From positions 369,310-433,309 of the forward strand of contig NZ_VRKW01000004.1 of NCBI RefSeq assembly GCF_009746715.1: a DNA stretch of 64,000 nucleotides, written 5' to 3'. Under the pieces are notes generated by a model. The model was not told where the DNA came from, made no database searches, and saw only the letters and a program-made list of their open reading frames with translations. This DNA comes from Ketobacter sp. MCCC 1A13808. GTDB lineage: Bacteria > Pseudomonadota > Gammaproteobacteria > Pseudomonadales > Ketobacteraceae. The stretch's first letter is position 1. Each line of letters starts with the position of its first letter. Of this stretch, positions 18,749 to 27,485 are shown piece by piece. Made by a program: the position numbers and the translations under genes.

Positions 18749-19933
18749 ATGAATCTACCACACTTTGACAGCTTCAGCTGCACACTTCCCTGGCAAACCG
18801 ATTGCCACTTTTCATTATTGATCGACGGTGACGAGTTCTACCCTCGCATGCTTGACGCTCTGAATCAGGCCCACCAAAGTATCGAACTGGAGATGTACCT
18901 ATTTGAATCCGGCATCATTGCCACCCGCTATATTTCAGCTCTGGTTGATGCAACCAAGCGTGGCGTTCAGGTGCGCGTGCTAGTGGATCACGTGGGATCT
19001 TTCAAATTACAACCTTCGGATCAGTCCAGACTCAGGCAAGCCGGGGTGGAGTTAAGGATCTTTAATCGCCTCCAGCACCGACACTGGCTCAGAAATTTAT
19101 TCCGCGATCACCGAAAGATTATTGTCATTGACAGACAACTTGCTTTCGTCGGTGGTGCTGGAATTAGCGATAGCTTTTCAGCTGAAGTCAGACCTGACTC
19201 TGCCTGGCGGGAAACCATGATCAGTATCGAAGGCCCGGCAGTTCAGGACTGGTTAACATTGTTTGAGCGATCCTGGTATTTCTATAACTTACGCCAGGAT
19301 GAGGCACAACGTAAAATACTGCTCGGAGCCCTTAGTGATGCTCCGGATAAGCCACTGCAAAACGGCACCATCAGTCAAGCCCGGGTCGTAGCCAGCCGCG
19401 GTCCAGGCAACAAACCCATTATTGCAACCCTATTGAATAAACTGACCAAGTCCAAACAGAGGGCGTGGCTGGTGACCGCGTATTTCTATCCTTCGCGCAA
19501 ATTAGTAAAAGCGCTGTGTAAAGCCGCTCGTCACGGCGTGGATGTTCGCATCCTGCTACCGGGGCCCAATACCGATCATCCATCCATTCGCTATGCGGGG
19601 CGCTCCTGGTATCGCAAACTGCTGGACTCAGGCGTTAAAATTTACGAATATCAGCCCCGCTTTCTGCATATGAAAGTCGCTTTAGTGGATAACTGGGTTA
19701 GCATTGGTTCCTGTAATTTTGATCGCTGGAATTTACGTTGGAATCTGGAAGCGAACCAGGAAATCATTGATGACTCTTTTTCCTTGAGTACTGTAGCCAT
19801 GCTGGAAAACGACATCGAGCAGGCTTTGCAAATCCGCCTGGATAGCTGGAAAAAGCGCGGATGGTATCAAAAAGTAATGGAGCGATTCTGGAAATGGATG
19901 GGCAGGTTTCTGGCACGCATTCCCAACGACTAA
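18749..19933 (+). CDS. Phospholipase D family protein, cardiolipin synthase B-like
   Basis: A 394-residue protein with two HKD motifs: HRKIIVID near residue 119 and HMKVALVD near 307, each followed by the GG or GS segment of the PLD fold (AFVGGAGI; SIGSCNFDRWNLRWNLEAN). ClsB-type enzymes condense phosphatidylglycerol with another phospholipid to make cardiolipin at the inner membrane. There is no N-terminal membrane helix, as in ClsB and unlike ClsA. It starts 35 bases after the cco cluster and is followed by a Kef-type antiporter. Substrate is by family. Confidence 0.88.
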   Translation: MNLPHFDSFSCTLPWQTDCHFSLLIDGDEFYPRMLDALNQAHQSIELEMYLFESGIIATRYISALVDATKRGVQVRVLVDHVGSFKLQPSDQSRLRQAGVELRIFNRLQHRHWLRNLFRDHRKIIVIDRQLAFVGGAGISDSFSAEVRPDSAWRETMISIEGPAVQDWLTLFERSWYFYNLRQDEAQRKILLGALSDAPDKPLQNGTISQARVVASRGPGNKPIIATLLNKLTKSKQRAWLVTAYFYPSRKLVKALCKAARHGVDVRILLPGPNTDHPSIRYAGRSWYRKLLDSGVKIYEYQPRFLHMKVALVDNWVSIGSCNFDRWNLRWNLEANQEIIDDSFSLSTVAMLENDIEQALQIRLDSWKKRGWYQKVMERFWKWMGRFLARIPND

Positions 19934-19950
19934 TCAAGGAAACCCAATAA

Positions 19951-21963
19951 TTGGAACATGCGAACATCGTTAATGAGCTAATCATTATCCTGGGAGCGTC
20001 AGTAGCGGCTGCAGCAGTATTCACCCGACTTCAAGTACCGACCATTATCTGTTATTTGTTTGTAGGCTTGATACTCGGTCCCAATGGGTTGGGACTGGTA
20101 AAGGGTGTGGCCGAATTTCAGATTATTGCAGAATTCGGTGTCGCATTTTTATTGTTCACCTTGGGTCTGGAGTTTTCCTTACCCCATCTGATTGCCTTGC
20201 GCAAAGTGGTTTTTGGGTTAGGTTCGCTGCAGGTCGCCATCTGTATCGCTGTTTTTGGCGGTTTGATATACCTTGCCAGATCAGTTTACGCGATTTCCAT
20301 GACCGGAACGCTCATTGCAGCGTCGGCCGTGGCGCTTTCCTCCACAGCCATCGTCAGCAAGGAACTCAGTCAAAGAAACGAAATTGCTACTGCGCACGGG
20401 CACACTGCAATCGGTATATTATTGTTTCAGGACATCGCCGCCATCGTCATTCTGGTGCTGATATCCGTCGGCAGCGATGCCAGCGGTGAAGAATTGATAC
20501 TATCACTGGCCTTTGCGGGTGCCAATGCCATCGGCTTTTTTGTTTGCATGGTGGCTATCGGCAAATGGATTATGCCTCCGCTTTTCACTGAGATCAGTAA
20601 AACCAAATCAGAAGAACTGTTTGTGCTCACCGTTCTGGTGGTTGCGCTTTTATCTGCCGCCACTGCACACTCGTTGGGATTAGCCATGGCACTGGGCGCA
20701 TTTATGGCAGGTATGATGCTGGGGGAAAGTCACTTCCGACATCAGATCGAAGCCGAAATTCGCCCCTTCAGAGATGTGCTTCTGGGCATATTTTTTGTCA
20801 GTATCGGGTTGATGATCGATTTCGATCTGATCCAAACCTTCTGGCCACGAATTCTCTTTTTCAGCGCCTGCCTGATTGTATTCAAAACTATTCTGATCGG
20901 CCTTCTGTGCAAAACATTCGGTAACAGCCCGATCGTTTCGTTCCGCACCGGATTAATACTGTGTCAGGGTGGCGAATTCGGGTTTGCCTTACTTGCACTC
21001 GCGGTCAAAGGCGATTTGGTGCCTACCGATGTTGCATCGTTTTTCCTATCTATTATCGTAATCAGTATGGGTGTGACGCCGCTGCTGGTCTCAAACAGTG
21101 AAAAAATCGCCAATTACTTCCTGGCACGCCAGCGACAAAACCCGGCGGATACCCTGCTTCCGGATACGACTTCTCACACTGCGTCCGAAATGGAGGGCCA
21201 CGTTATTCTGTGTGGTTATGGCCGGGTGGGCCAGACCATTGCCCGCTTTTTACAACAGGAACAAATCCCCTATATCGCTATTGACGATGACCCGGTGCGT
21301 GTCCAGCGCGCCAGATTAGCAGGCGAAAATGTGGAGTACGGCAGCGCTAGGAAACTAAAGGTGTTAATGCACCTGGGCTTGATGAAAGCCAATCTGATGG
21401 TGATCAGCTTTGACGATCACATAGCAGCGAAAAAAATGCTGTTAGAAGTCAGGCAGCAACGAGCCAAACTGCCAATCCTGGTGCGCACACGAGATGATGC
21501 ACACCTGCTTGAATTACAGGAGGCAGGCGCGACCGCCGTCATACCGGAAACGCTGGAAGCCAGCCTGATGTTGGTCGGGCATGTTATGGTGGCACTGGGT
21601 CAGCCCGGTGAGAAAGTTTTTGAATCCATCGATAACGTACGCAACGAACGTTATAAAATGCTGCACGGATTTATCGTCGGCCAACACGGTCCTTACGGGA
21701 TGTCACGCTACAAACGCCGGCTCCATCCAGTTTTTCTGCCCGCGTCGGCCTTCGCCGTAAACAAGGCGGTTGGAAATCTGGAACTGGAGCCCCTCAACGT
21801 AAAGCTGCACACCATTCGCCGCGGCAACGACATCGTACTGGATGCAAACGAAAACACGCTTTTGCTGGAGTCGGATATTGTCGTATTAAGTGGAGAACAA
21901 ACGGACATCGAAGCAGCAGAAGCTTATCTGCTTAGTGGCAAATCCTTACTCACCAGCAACTGA
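19951..21963 (+). CDS. Kef-type K+/H+ antiporter with RCK domain
   Basis: A 670-residue monovalent cation:proton antiporter-2. Residues about 8-375 form the Na+/H+-exchanger core of some twelve helices. A linker leads to a TrkA-N (RCK) domain with the NAD-binding GYGRVGQTIARFL and acidic AIDDDPVRV, then a TrkA-C domain near 590-660. The start is a TTG with AGGAAA eight bases before it; no ATG lies before the first helix in this frame. It follows the PLD gene by 17 bases. E. coli KefB and KefC are gated by glutathione; whether this one is cannot be seen. Confidence 0.9.
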   Translation: MEHANIVNELIIILGASVAAAAVFTRLQVPTIICYLFVGLILGPNGLGLVKGVAEFQIIAEFGVAFLLFTLGLEFSLPHLIALRKVVFGLGSLQVAICIAVFGGLIYLARSVYAISMTGTLIAASAVALSSTAIVSKELSQRNEIATAHGHTAIGILLFQDIAAIVILVLISVGSDASGEELILSLAFAGANAIGFFVCMVAIGKWIMPPLFTEISKTKSEELFVLTVLVVALLSAATAHSLGLAMALGAFMAGMMLGESHFRHQIEAEIRPFRDVLLGIFFVSIGLMIDFDLIQTFWPRILFFSACLIVFKTILIGLLCKTFGNSPIVSFRTGLILCQGGEFGFALLALAVKGDLVPTDVASFFLSIIVISMGVTPLLVSNSEKIANYFLARQRQNPADTLLPDTTSHTASEMEGHVILCGYGRVGQTIARFLQQEQIPYIAIDDDPVRVQRARLAGENVEYGSARKLKVLMHLGLMKANLMVISFDDHIAAKKMLLEVRQQRAKLPILVRTRDDAHLLELQEAGATAVIPETLEASLMLVGHVMVALGQPGEKVFESIDNVRNERYKMLHGFIVGQHGPYGMSRYKRRLHPVFLPASAFAVNKAVGNLELEPLNVKLHTIRRGNDIVLDANENTLLLESDIVVLSGEQTDIEAAEAYLLSGKSLLTSN

Positions 21964-22149
21964 AGAGGTTGTATTAAAACGATCATCGCTAAGCGGAGGC
22001 CGGGTTAGATCAAAATGTTTTTTCCTTTAACCCTCGCAAGTTAGCATAATGAGCTAATCTGTTGGGTAGGAAGCTTAGTTAAACGTGTGATAAGCAAGCC
22101 TAAACCATTTTCCAATCATGCAGTAGTCGATCGATATCAGGTAGTGTGA

Positions 22150-22644
22150 ATGGGCATAAATCCACTGGATTTCAGAAAACTCATTATTCGTCCCACCCTT
22201 CAAAAGTTGGGTAAATGGACTCTCTCTCTCGAAAATCTGTTACTCGGTTCAGCAGCACAAGCCAGTCAATTGGGAATTCAGCTCCAGTTTGAATTCGGTA
22301 TTGGTGTGTACAGAATCAACCGTGAACTGCACCAGAAAGTATGGGATGAATACTTTGCTTTTGACCCCGATCTGGCCAGTATGGTTCGAGGCTTTGCATC
22401 GCAGCGGGAATTTCTCTCGGATCCTGACATGGAACTGACGATGAACCTGGCTTATGCCACTGCCATTGCCTGGGGAGTTTACGCTCGCAGTCGGGCACAA
22501 ATTCCAGAAGATGCCGATAATATAGAGGCTTTGGCGAACTGCTGGTTTCAGCATTTTTGTTGCGATTCGCGCCTGAGCCCTCAACATTTTATTGATAGCT
22601 ACCGTCAACTCCAGCTTACGGATGAAAAGCCAATCGCTGCTTAG
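22150..22644 (+). CDS. Phage lysozyme-like protein with altered catalytic site
   Basis: A 164-residue soluble protein. Its pattern IIRPTLQKLGKW..ENLLLGSAAQASQLG and ASQREFLSDPDMELTMNLAYATAI resembles, from memory, a family of phage proteins with a transglycosylase-like fold whose motif is GTAAQESGL. Here the expected glutamate is alanine (GSAAQASQL), and the usual Gly-rich loop is replaced by IQLQFEFGIG. It may therefore be a non-catalytic, domesticated relative. No other phage genes lie nearby. The gene stands alone, 186 bases after the antiporter, and converges on the sirtuin gene. Function unknown. Confidence 0.65.
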   Translation: MGINPLDFRKLIIRPTLQKLGKWTLSLENLLLGSAAQASQLGIQLQFEFGIGVYRINRELHQKVWDEYFAFDPDLASMVRGFASQREFLSDPDMELTMNLAYATAIAWGVYARSRAQIPEDADNIEALANCWFQHFCCDSRLSPQHFIDSYRQLQLTDEKPIAA

Positions 22645-22683
22645 ACCTGCTCCAACCAAACCAAAACGGTGTCATCGCTATAC

Positions 22684-23463
22684 TCAGTGGGTGTTTTTCG
22701 GAGACAATCCCATCGCCTGCCCTATTTGCCGCATCGCATGCGCCGCTCTCATTTGCAGACGAACATTTACAAATGGGGAAACTTCGGTAATGCCCGGGTT
22801 GATTTCAATCACTTTAGCCCCCCACTTTCTCGCCTCATAAACCGGCTGGGAAATATAGGGAAAAACGCTGGTTGTGCCAATGCTGAACACCAGATCAAAC
22901 CCCCCGACCATTTCACGATGCAAATCCATCACCGCCTGCTCCGGTAGCATTTCACCAAACAGTACGACATTCGGCCGGAGTATGTTATGGCAACGTTCAC
23001 AAACGGGCAGACCCTCAATATGGCTATAATCTTCCACCGCCTGCCGTTGCAAACATCGGGTGCAAACCAATTCACCCACCTGGCCGTGAATTTCGATCAC
23101 ATTTTTGCTGCCAGCAGAACGGTGGAAGCCATCTATATTTTGCGTTAAAACCCAGCTCTCCGGCTTTAACTGTTCGATATCAGCGATCACCTGATGCGCC
23201 TGATTAAAAGCCGCGCCGCGACAGCTTTGTTCTATTTGTCGCAGGTATTTCCAGGTAATGTCCGGACGAGTCGACATCATATCGCCGGATAACGCAACTT
23301 CGATCGGTATACCGTGCTCTGTCTGCTTATCCTCGTAAAGGCCGCCAATGCCCCGATAAGTCGGTAAACCTGAATCCGCGGATATACCCGCCCCCGTAAT
23401 AAATAATATTCGCCGGGCATTCATAACCCATTCTGCAGCTTGTTCGATATCAGATTGAAGCAT
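22684..23463 (-). CDS. Sir2 family NAD-dependent protein deacylase
   Basis: A 259-residue sirtuin that removes acyl groups from lysines using NAD+. The NAD-binding GAGISADSGLPTYRG, the catalytic histidine in EIHGQVGEL and the QNIDGFHRSAG motif are all present, and two Cys pairs (CTRC, CERC) bind structural zinc. The conserved TYRG replaces the FR seen in CobB, so it may belong to a different branch and lacks the Tyr/Arg pair of desuccinylases in the usual spacing. It is followed on the same strand by nothing, and the GGDEF-like gene lies 27 bases upstream, so the two may be co-transcribed. Confidence 0.9.
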   Translation of the reverse strand: MLQSDIEQAAEWVMNARRILFITGAGISADSGLPTYRGIGGLYEDKQTEHGIPIEVALSGDMMSTRPDITWKYLRQIEQSCRGAAFNQAHQVIADIEQLKPESWVLTQNIDGFHRSAGSKNVIEIHGQVGELVCTRCLQRQAVEDYSHIEGLPVCERCHNILRPNVVLFGEMLPEQAVMDLHREMVGGFDLVFSIGTTSVFPYISQPVYEARKWGAKVIEINPGITEVSPFVNVRLQMRAAHAMRQIGQAMGLSPKNTH

Positions 23464-23490
23464 AATCGAGAGTGACGATTACCCCGTCTA

Positions 23491-24702
23491 TTAAAGAATG
23501 GATGCCGCAACGGCCTGAGTATGGTGAGACAAAACCAGGTCTTCTATGGGACCGAGGTGGTTGAACATGCGGTCAATCACTCCGCGCGGATCACGATCAA
23601 TATCCACCTCAAGATTGACCCGACCCCAGGATAAATACACCTTCCCTTCCAGCACCGTGCAGCGTTGTAAAGTGCTCAAATTCAGCAGCTGACCTCGCAG
23701 CGCCTCTAGCTGCTCATTAACTTCTTTTTCAGCGCCCGTCAGCAAAACAACAAACCGACCACCACTGATACGAGCCGCAGCATCGTTGCTATCTTGCAGC
23801 ACAGAACGTATTTTACGGGACATTTCCCGTAATAAATCGTCGCCACTTTCCGCGCCGCGCTTTTCGTTAAAGTAACCAAACCGCTCAATATGGATGGCCA
23901 CTAACACTAACCGCTGATCATTCTGACTGCATAAAGACCACATAGACAATAACTTGTCATCGAACGCCATGCGGTTATAAAGATGAGTAACGCGATCAAG
24001 TGTGATCTGCTCCTGCAGTCGTTCGTTCAAATCCCGCAGGTGGCGTTTTTCAAATTCGATCAGTTCGGACTTAAGAAAACTTTCCCTGGACATCTTTTCC
24101 GTCCGGCTCGATACCATGACAGCGATAAACGTTCCGCTGCATAGGAAAAACATGATGTGTGCAGACACCTGTAAATTCATCGAGTCCAGATACAATGCAC
24201 AGGCGACCATGATCAATAACACCAACCCCAATGTGTTAGTGAAATTAAGGGGTAAACGAATGAAAGTAAACACCACCACAGCAACGAAAAACACATTGGT
24301 GTAATAGATCATTTTGATGGGCTGAGCGGTATCGTGCGCAATAACCAGCAACGCGGCTGTGAGAATCAGCGTGTTCAGGGTGACAACCCAATATTTCCAG
24401 GTAAGGCGTTTCGATCTGCGGATGTAGATGTAAGCAACAGCCAAACCGATGATGGCTATTGCCCGCGCAACCAACGCCTCGGCTCCATGGGTAATTCCAG
24501 TGCCCCACTCCACCAAATAACTGGCCAAAAGCAACAAAATGGCCAGTAGCGATGAAAAACGGATGGCGTCACGGTACCACTGATTTTGGTTGGTTTGATA
24601 TGCTTGCTCCAGGTAGGGAGAAAACACCTGTTGCCAGAAGGAACCTGCCCGAAGATTGGTGAGATGCTCCAGCACCTCGGCGTGTCTCTTATTGCTATCC
24701 AC
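23491..24702 (-). CDS. Membrane protein with degenerate GGDEF domain
   Basis: A 403-residue protein with about five or six transmembrane helices (about 45-195), a short coiled coil and a C-terminal GGDEF-like domain (about 230-400). The domain has the expected opening DRVTHLYNRMAFDDKL, but the signature is ISGGRF, so the acidic catalytic residues are absent, and the upstream metal-binding Asp is replaced (IHIERF). It should not make c-di-GMP; it may act as a receptor or be regulatory. It is 27 bases upstream of the sirtuin gene on the same strand. Confidence 0.85.
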   Translation of the reverse strand: MDSNKRHAEVLEHLTNLRAGSFWQQVFSPYLEQAYQTNQNQWYRDAIRFSSLLAILLLLASYLVEWGTGITHGAEALVARAIAIIGLAVAYIYIRRSKRLTWKYWVVTLNTLILTAALLVIAHDTAQPIKMIYYTNVFFVAVVVFTFIRLPLNFTNTLGLVLLIMVACALYLDSMNLQVSAHIMFFLCSGTFIAVMVSSRTEKMSRESFLKSELIEFEKRHLRDLNERLQEQITLDRVTHLYNRMAFDDKLLSMWSLCSQNDQRLVLVAIHIERFGYFNEKRGAESGDDLLREMSRKIRSVLQDSNDAAARISGGRFVVLLTGAEKEVNEQLEALRGQLLNLSTLQRCTVLEGKVYLSWGRVNLEVDIDRDPRGVIDRMFNHLGPIEDLVLSHHTQAVAASIL

Positions 24703-24794
24703 GTCCCTGTCACCGCGCTAGTGTCAATGCATAGTAGCTTGAGTCTACCGCGATCAATCCCAGGAAGCCATAACCTGCCGTTCGGGACAGTATC

Positions 24795-25664
24795 TCAATG
24801 AAGGTTGGCGAACAACCGGCGCCGGTACTTTGCCACCACCGATTTACCTTCCAACATATCGAATATTTTTAACAGCGCCAAGCGTGCGCCGTCGTCCTTG
24901 TAACTGCGGTCCTTTTGTACTATTTCCAGAAGTAATTCCATTGCGGCTTCCGCCTCGCCGGCCAATACGCAATTACAGGCCAGATAATAACGGGCTTCCA
25001 TATCATTCGCGTCTTGCGCGACACGAAATTGTAAAGACTCTGCGCTGTCAAAACACAAGAATTCCTGCAGGAAAAACAGGCGTGCCAAAGCGGGCGCTTT
25101 CGCTTTTTCGTCCGTTACGTTATCCAGAACCTGTTGCGCATCCTCGAGACGCTCAACATCCATCAAAACTTCGGAGAGCAGGGTTTGGTACTTTATTTCC
25201 TTAGAATCTTCTGCTATTGCAGATTGCAATGCATCAATCGCCTGGTCATAAGCCCCCATGCCCCGAGCGCGCTCGATCTGTGCAAAAAAATCATTTTCAT
25301 CAGGCTGCTCGGGTTCGCCCTCTGCATCGCCTAATACCGTTTGCAGCAGCTTTTCAATTTCTGACGCAGGCTGAGCGCCGTTAAGCTCACCAGCTAACTG
25401 ACCCTGAACAATCAATTTCAATGCTGGAATGCTGCGCACGCCTAGCTGTTGGCACAACCCCGGATTGGCCTCTGTATCGACTTTTGCCAATATAAATTTG
25501 CCTTGGTATTTCGTCACCAGCGCATCAAGTACCGGTGCCAACGCTTTGCAGGGTTCGCACCAATCCGCCCAGAAATCCAACAGCACCGGAACCCGTGCGG
25601 ACATCTGCACGATGTCATTAATATTGGTCTCGTTAACTTCAACGACGTAATTGGCATCCGACAT
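24795..25664 (-). CDS. cnoX: Thioredoxin-TPR chaperedoxin CnoX (YbbN)
   Basis: CnoX is a cytosolic holdase that protects proteins from oxidation and hands them to GroEL. The 289-residue protein has a thioredoxin domain (about 5-110) with W35-C-E-P-C-K, followed by TPR-like helices. E. coli CnoX lacks the active CXXC, whereas this one keeps CEPC, so it may have redox activity, as in the Caulobacter-type protein as I recall it. The length and domain order fit the family. It stands between the Sel1 gene and the GGDEF-like gene, all on the minus strand but with sizable gaps. Confidence 0.9.
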   Translation of the reverse strand: MSDANYVVEVNETNINDIVQMSARVPVLLDFWADWCEPCKALAPVLDALVTKYQGKFILAKVDTEANPGLCQQLGVRSIPALKLIVQGQLAGELNGAQPASEIEKLLQTVLGDAEGEPEQPDENDFFAQIERARGMGAYDQAIDALQSAIAEDSKEIKYQTLLSEVLMDVERLEDAQQVLDNVTDEKAKAPALARLFFLQEFLCFDSAESLQFRVAQDANDMEARYYLACNCVLAGEAEAAMELLLEIVQKDRSYKDDGARLALLKIFDMLEGKSVVAKYRRRLFANLH

Positions 25665-25907
25665 AAAACTAAATCCCGATTAATAAAAAGCCCTGAAAAC
25701 ACCAGAAAGGGTTACACACACAACGATATATGAACCAAGAGGAGATTAACGGCACAGCCGGATTGAGTAAAGTAGCAATTGAGACGAGAATGCCGCGGAA
25801 TCCGGCAGACGGAGTGCGCTACGCGGGAAATGAGCGGCCCATGGGGAACTGAATAACTGGAACTTAAGCCCTCGCCGCAACGCTGGGCAACAGGGGGCAG
25901 GCGGCGC

Positions 25908-26366
25908 CTACGCTAACGCTACCTGATGAATATCTGCGTTTTCCAGATTATTCTCGCACTGCTTCAGAACCATTGCTGCACGGGTGTGGCCACTATCCGC
26001 TGCCAACACCAGCCAATGGGTAGCAGCTTTGCAATCTTTCGGTGTGATTTTGCCTTCAAAACAGGCTTTGCCTAACAAAAACTGCGCTTCGATATCTCCG
26101 CTTTTCGCGGCCCTGCGGATATATTCAAGACCACTGCGCTTGTCAGCCCGGCCGCAACCGCAATCGAACAACAATCCACCCAGACGTGACATGGCAGAAA
26201 TATGTCCGTGGTCTGCAGAATACTGCAGCATTTTTAAGGAAAGCCTGGAGGGGTAAATACGTCCCCGCTGGCATTGAATTTCAATGAGTCTTGTCGCAGT
26301 GCGAAAAAAAAGACTGGCAACCAGTCCGCTTCCGTTACTGACACTTGTGATGCTGCTTACTGTCAT
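25908..26366 (-). CDS. Sel1-repeat (TPR-like) protein
   Basis: A 152-residue protein with two to three Sel1 repeats: SADHGHISAMSRLGGLLFDCG, broken as HISAMSRLGGLL, then YIRRAAKSGDIEAQFLLGKACFEG and THWLVLAADSGHTRAAMVL. There is no clear signal peptide, although an N-terminal stretch (GLVASLFFRTATRLIEI) is hydrophobic. Sel1 proteins scaffold protein contacts. No partner can be inferred. The 243-base gap to cnoX holds no gene. Confidence 0.75.
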   Translation of the reverse strand: MTVSSITSVSNGSGLVASLFFRTATRLIEIQCQRGRIYPSRLSLKMLQYSADHGHISAMSRLGGLLFDCGCGRADKRSGLEYIRRAAKSGDIEAQFLLGKACFEGKITPKDCKAATHWLVLAADSGHTRAAMVLKQCENNLENADIHQVALA

Positions 26367-26609
26367 TCCCCAAAACCACCAACTGTTATTACAGCTTACA
26401 TCGATAACTGGTCGATATCCTGAAGGGTACCTACGTGGGTAATCCCGATTTCGCTAGCCCGTGTCAAATACATAGTTTGACCGGGTGCTAAGGGCTATGG
26501 GAATCCTGAAAGGCCCCAGGTAGCAATGGACGCAAAGATTACTCCCATTAATTCCGAATGCCAACCATCAAAACCAAATAGTTGTGTGTCTTTTTTATCA
26601 ACTTAAAAA

Positions 26610-26644
26610 CTATCCACATTATCTGTGGACAACTCTGTGGACGT
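26610..26644. promoter_or_regulatory. Cluster of DnaA-box-like sequences
   Basis: CTATCCACA, TGTGGACAA and TGTGGACGT lie within 35 bases; against TTATCCACA they match at eight, eight and seven of nine positions. The first two form an inverted repeat (TCCACA-TTATC-TGTGGA). No dnaA, dnaN or gyrB is nearby, so this is not an origin; a DnaA-titrating or regulatory site is possible. Confidence 0.4.
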
Positions 26645-26752
26645 TCTGGTGACAGACGGCCAAGAGAGTAGGTATAACTGGCCATCACACATTTAGGTCA
26701 ATTAATAAACAGGTCAATTTGATGCAGGAATAATCGGATTTTCAGGAGGTTA

Positions 26753-26791
26753 GAGCCCGGCTTGTCTCAATTGGGTGGACAACCCGGCTCT
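26753..26791 (-). terminator. Possible terminator hairpin of the phasin gene
   Basis: Read on the minus strand, GAGCCGGGTTGTC pairs with GACAAGCCGGGCTC, with one bulged base, around an 11-base loop. It starts just past the phasin stop. There is no T-run after it (TAACCTCC), so it may terminate weakly or stabilise the 3' end. Confidence 0.5.
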
Positions 26792-26798
26792 CACTACG

Positions 26799-27287
26799 CT
26801 ACTTGCTAGAAGATTTACCTTTTGCAGAATCTAATTTCCGCTCCAGCTCTTCGATGCGTTTTTTCAGGTTATCCACATCCGCCCGTGTCGGAATGTTGAG
26901 TCGGTGGAGCGCCTTCGATACACGGATATCGAAGGCCTTTTCTACCTTTTCCCACGATCCAGTGGCGCGGGCACGGACCGTTTCTACTTTCTCCCGAGCG
27001 ACATTCAGCGGCTTATCCACAATGGCTCTGGTTCTGGCTTCCAGCTTTTCGCCATCCTGAACCAATGAATCGAATAGCCGGCCCCCCTCTTCTTCCGCTT
27101 TGGAGTAGGCTCCAAGTCCCGCCAACCAGATCTGACTGGCGGATTCTTTAACCCGATCGGCCATTTGCTCGGCTAGCTGCCCTACCTGATTATCAGCTAA
27201 CGATGCTTTTTTCCCGGACAAATTCATTTCATCCTCAGCAACATGATCTTCCGAGGCCGAAATCGGCGGTTTCATCCCTTCACTCAT
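26799..27287 (-). CDS. Polyhydroxyalkanoate granule-associated phasin
   Basis: A 162-residue helical protein of the PhaF/PhaI phasin family, which coats PHA granules. The diagnostic segment ASQIWLAGLGAYSKAEEEG is present, followed by LFDSLVQDGEKLEARTR and a C-terminal heptad coiled coil (VDNLKKRIEELERKL). It lacks the Lys-Ala-rich DNA-binding tail of PhaF, so it is closer to PhaI. No PHA synthase is in the window. A hairpin follows its stop. It is divergent from mfd. Confidence 0.88.
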   Translation of the reverse strand: MSEGMKPPISASEDHVAEDEMNLSGKKASLADNQVGQLAEQMADRVKESASQIWLAGLGAYSKAEEEGGRLFDSLVQDGEKLEARTRAIVDKPLNVAREKVETVRARATGSWEKVEKAFDIRVSKALHRLNIPTRADVDNLKKRIEELERKLDSAKGKSSSK

Positions 27288-27485
27288 AATTCGCTTAACC
27301 TATTTTTGGGTGTAGCTGAACATAATATCAACTGCCGTTAGAATTATCATTCTAGCCGGAAATTGCCGGTATCCTATGCCCGATTCGAGCTAAATATCAT
27401 CCTATTTCACTACAATACGCCCCCCTTTCTTTAAAAGCATGTAAAATGCGTGTTTTTCCAGAGCCAGTATTTCTTATCTCCCCCA

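Larger units (their letters stand above)
26367..26798. other. Intergenic region between Sel1 and phasin genes
   Basis: No coding signal is apparent in these 432 bases. They hold a cluster of DnaA-box-like sequences and a terminator-like hairpin after the phasin gene. The rest shows nothing I can assign. Confidence 0.6.

Noticed and set aside
26610..26644. A replication origin
   Set aside because: Only DnaA-like motifs are present; no dnaA, dnaN, gyrB or AT-rich unwinding region is nearby.
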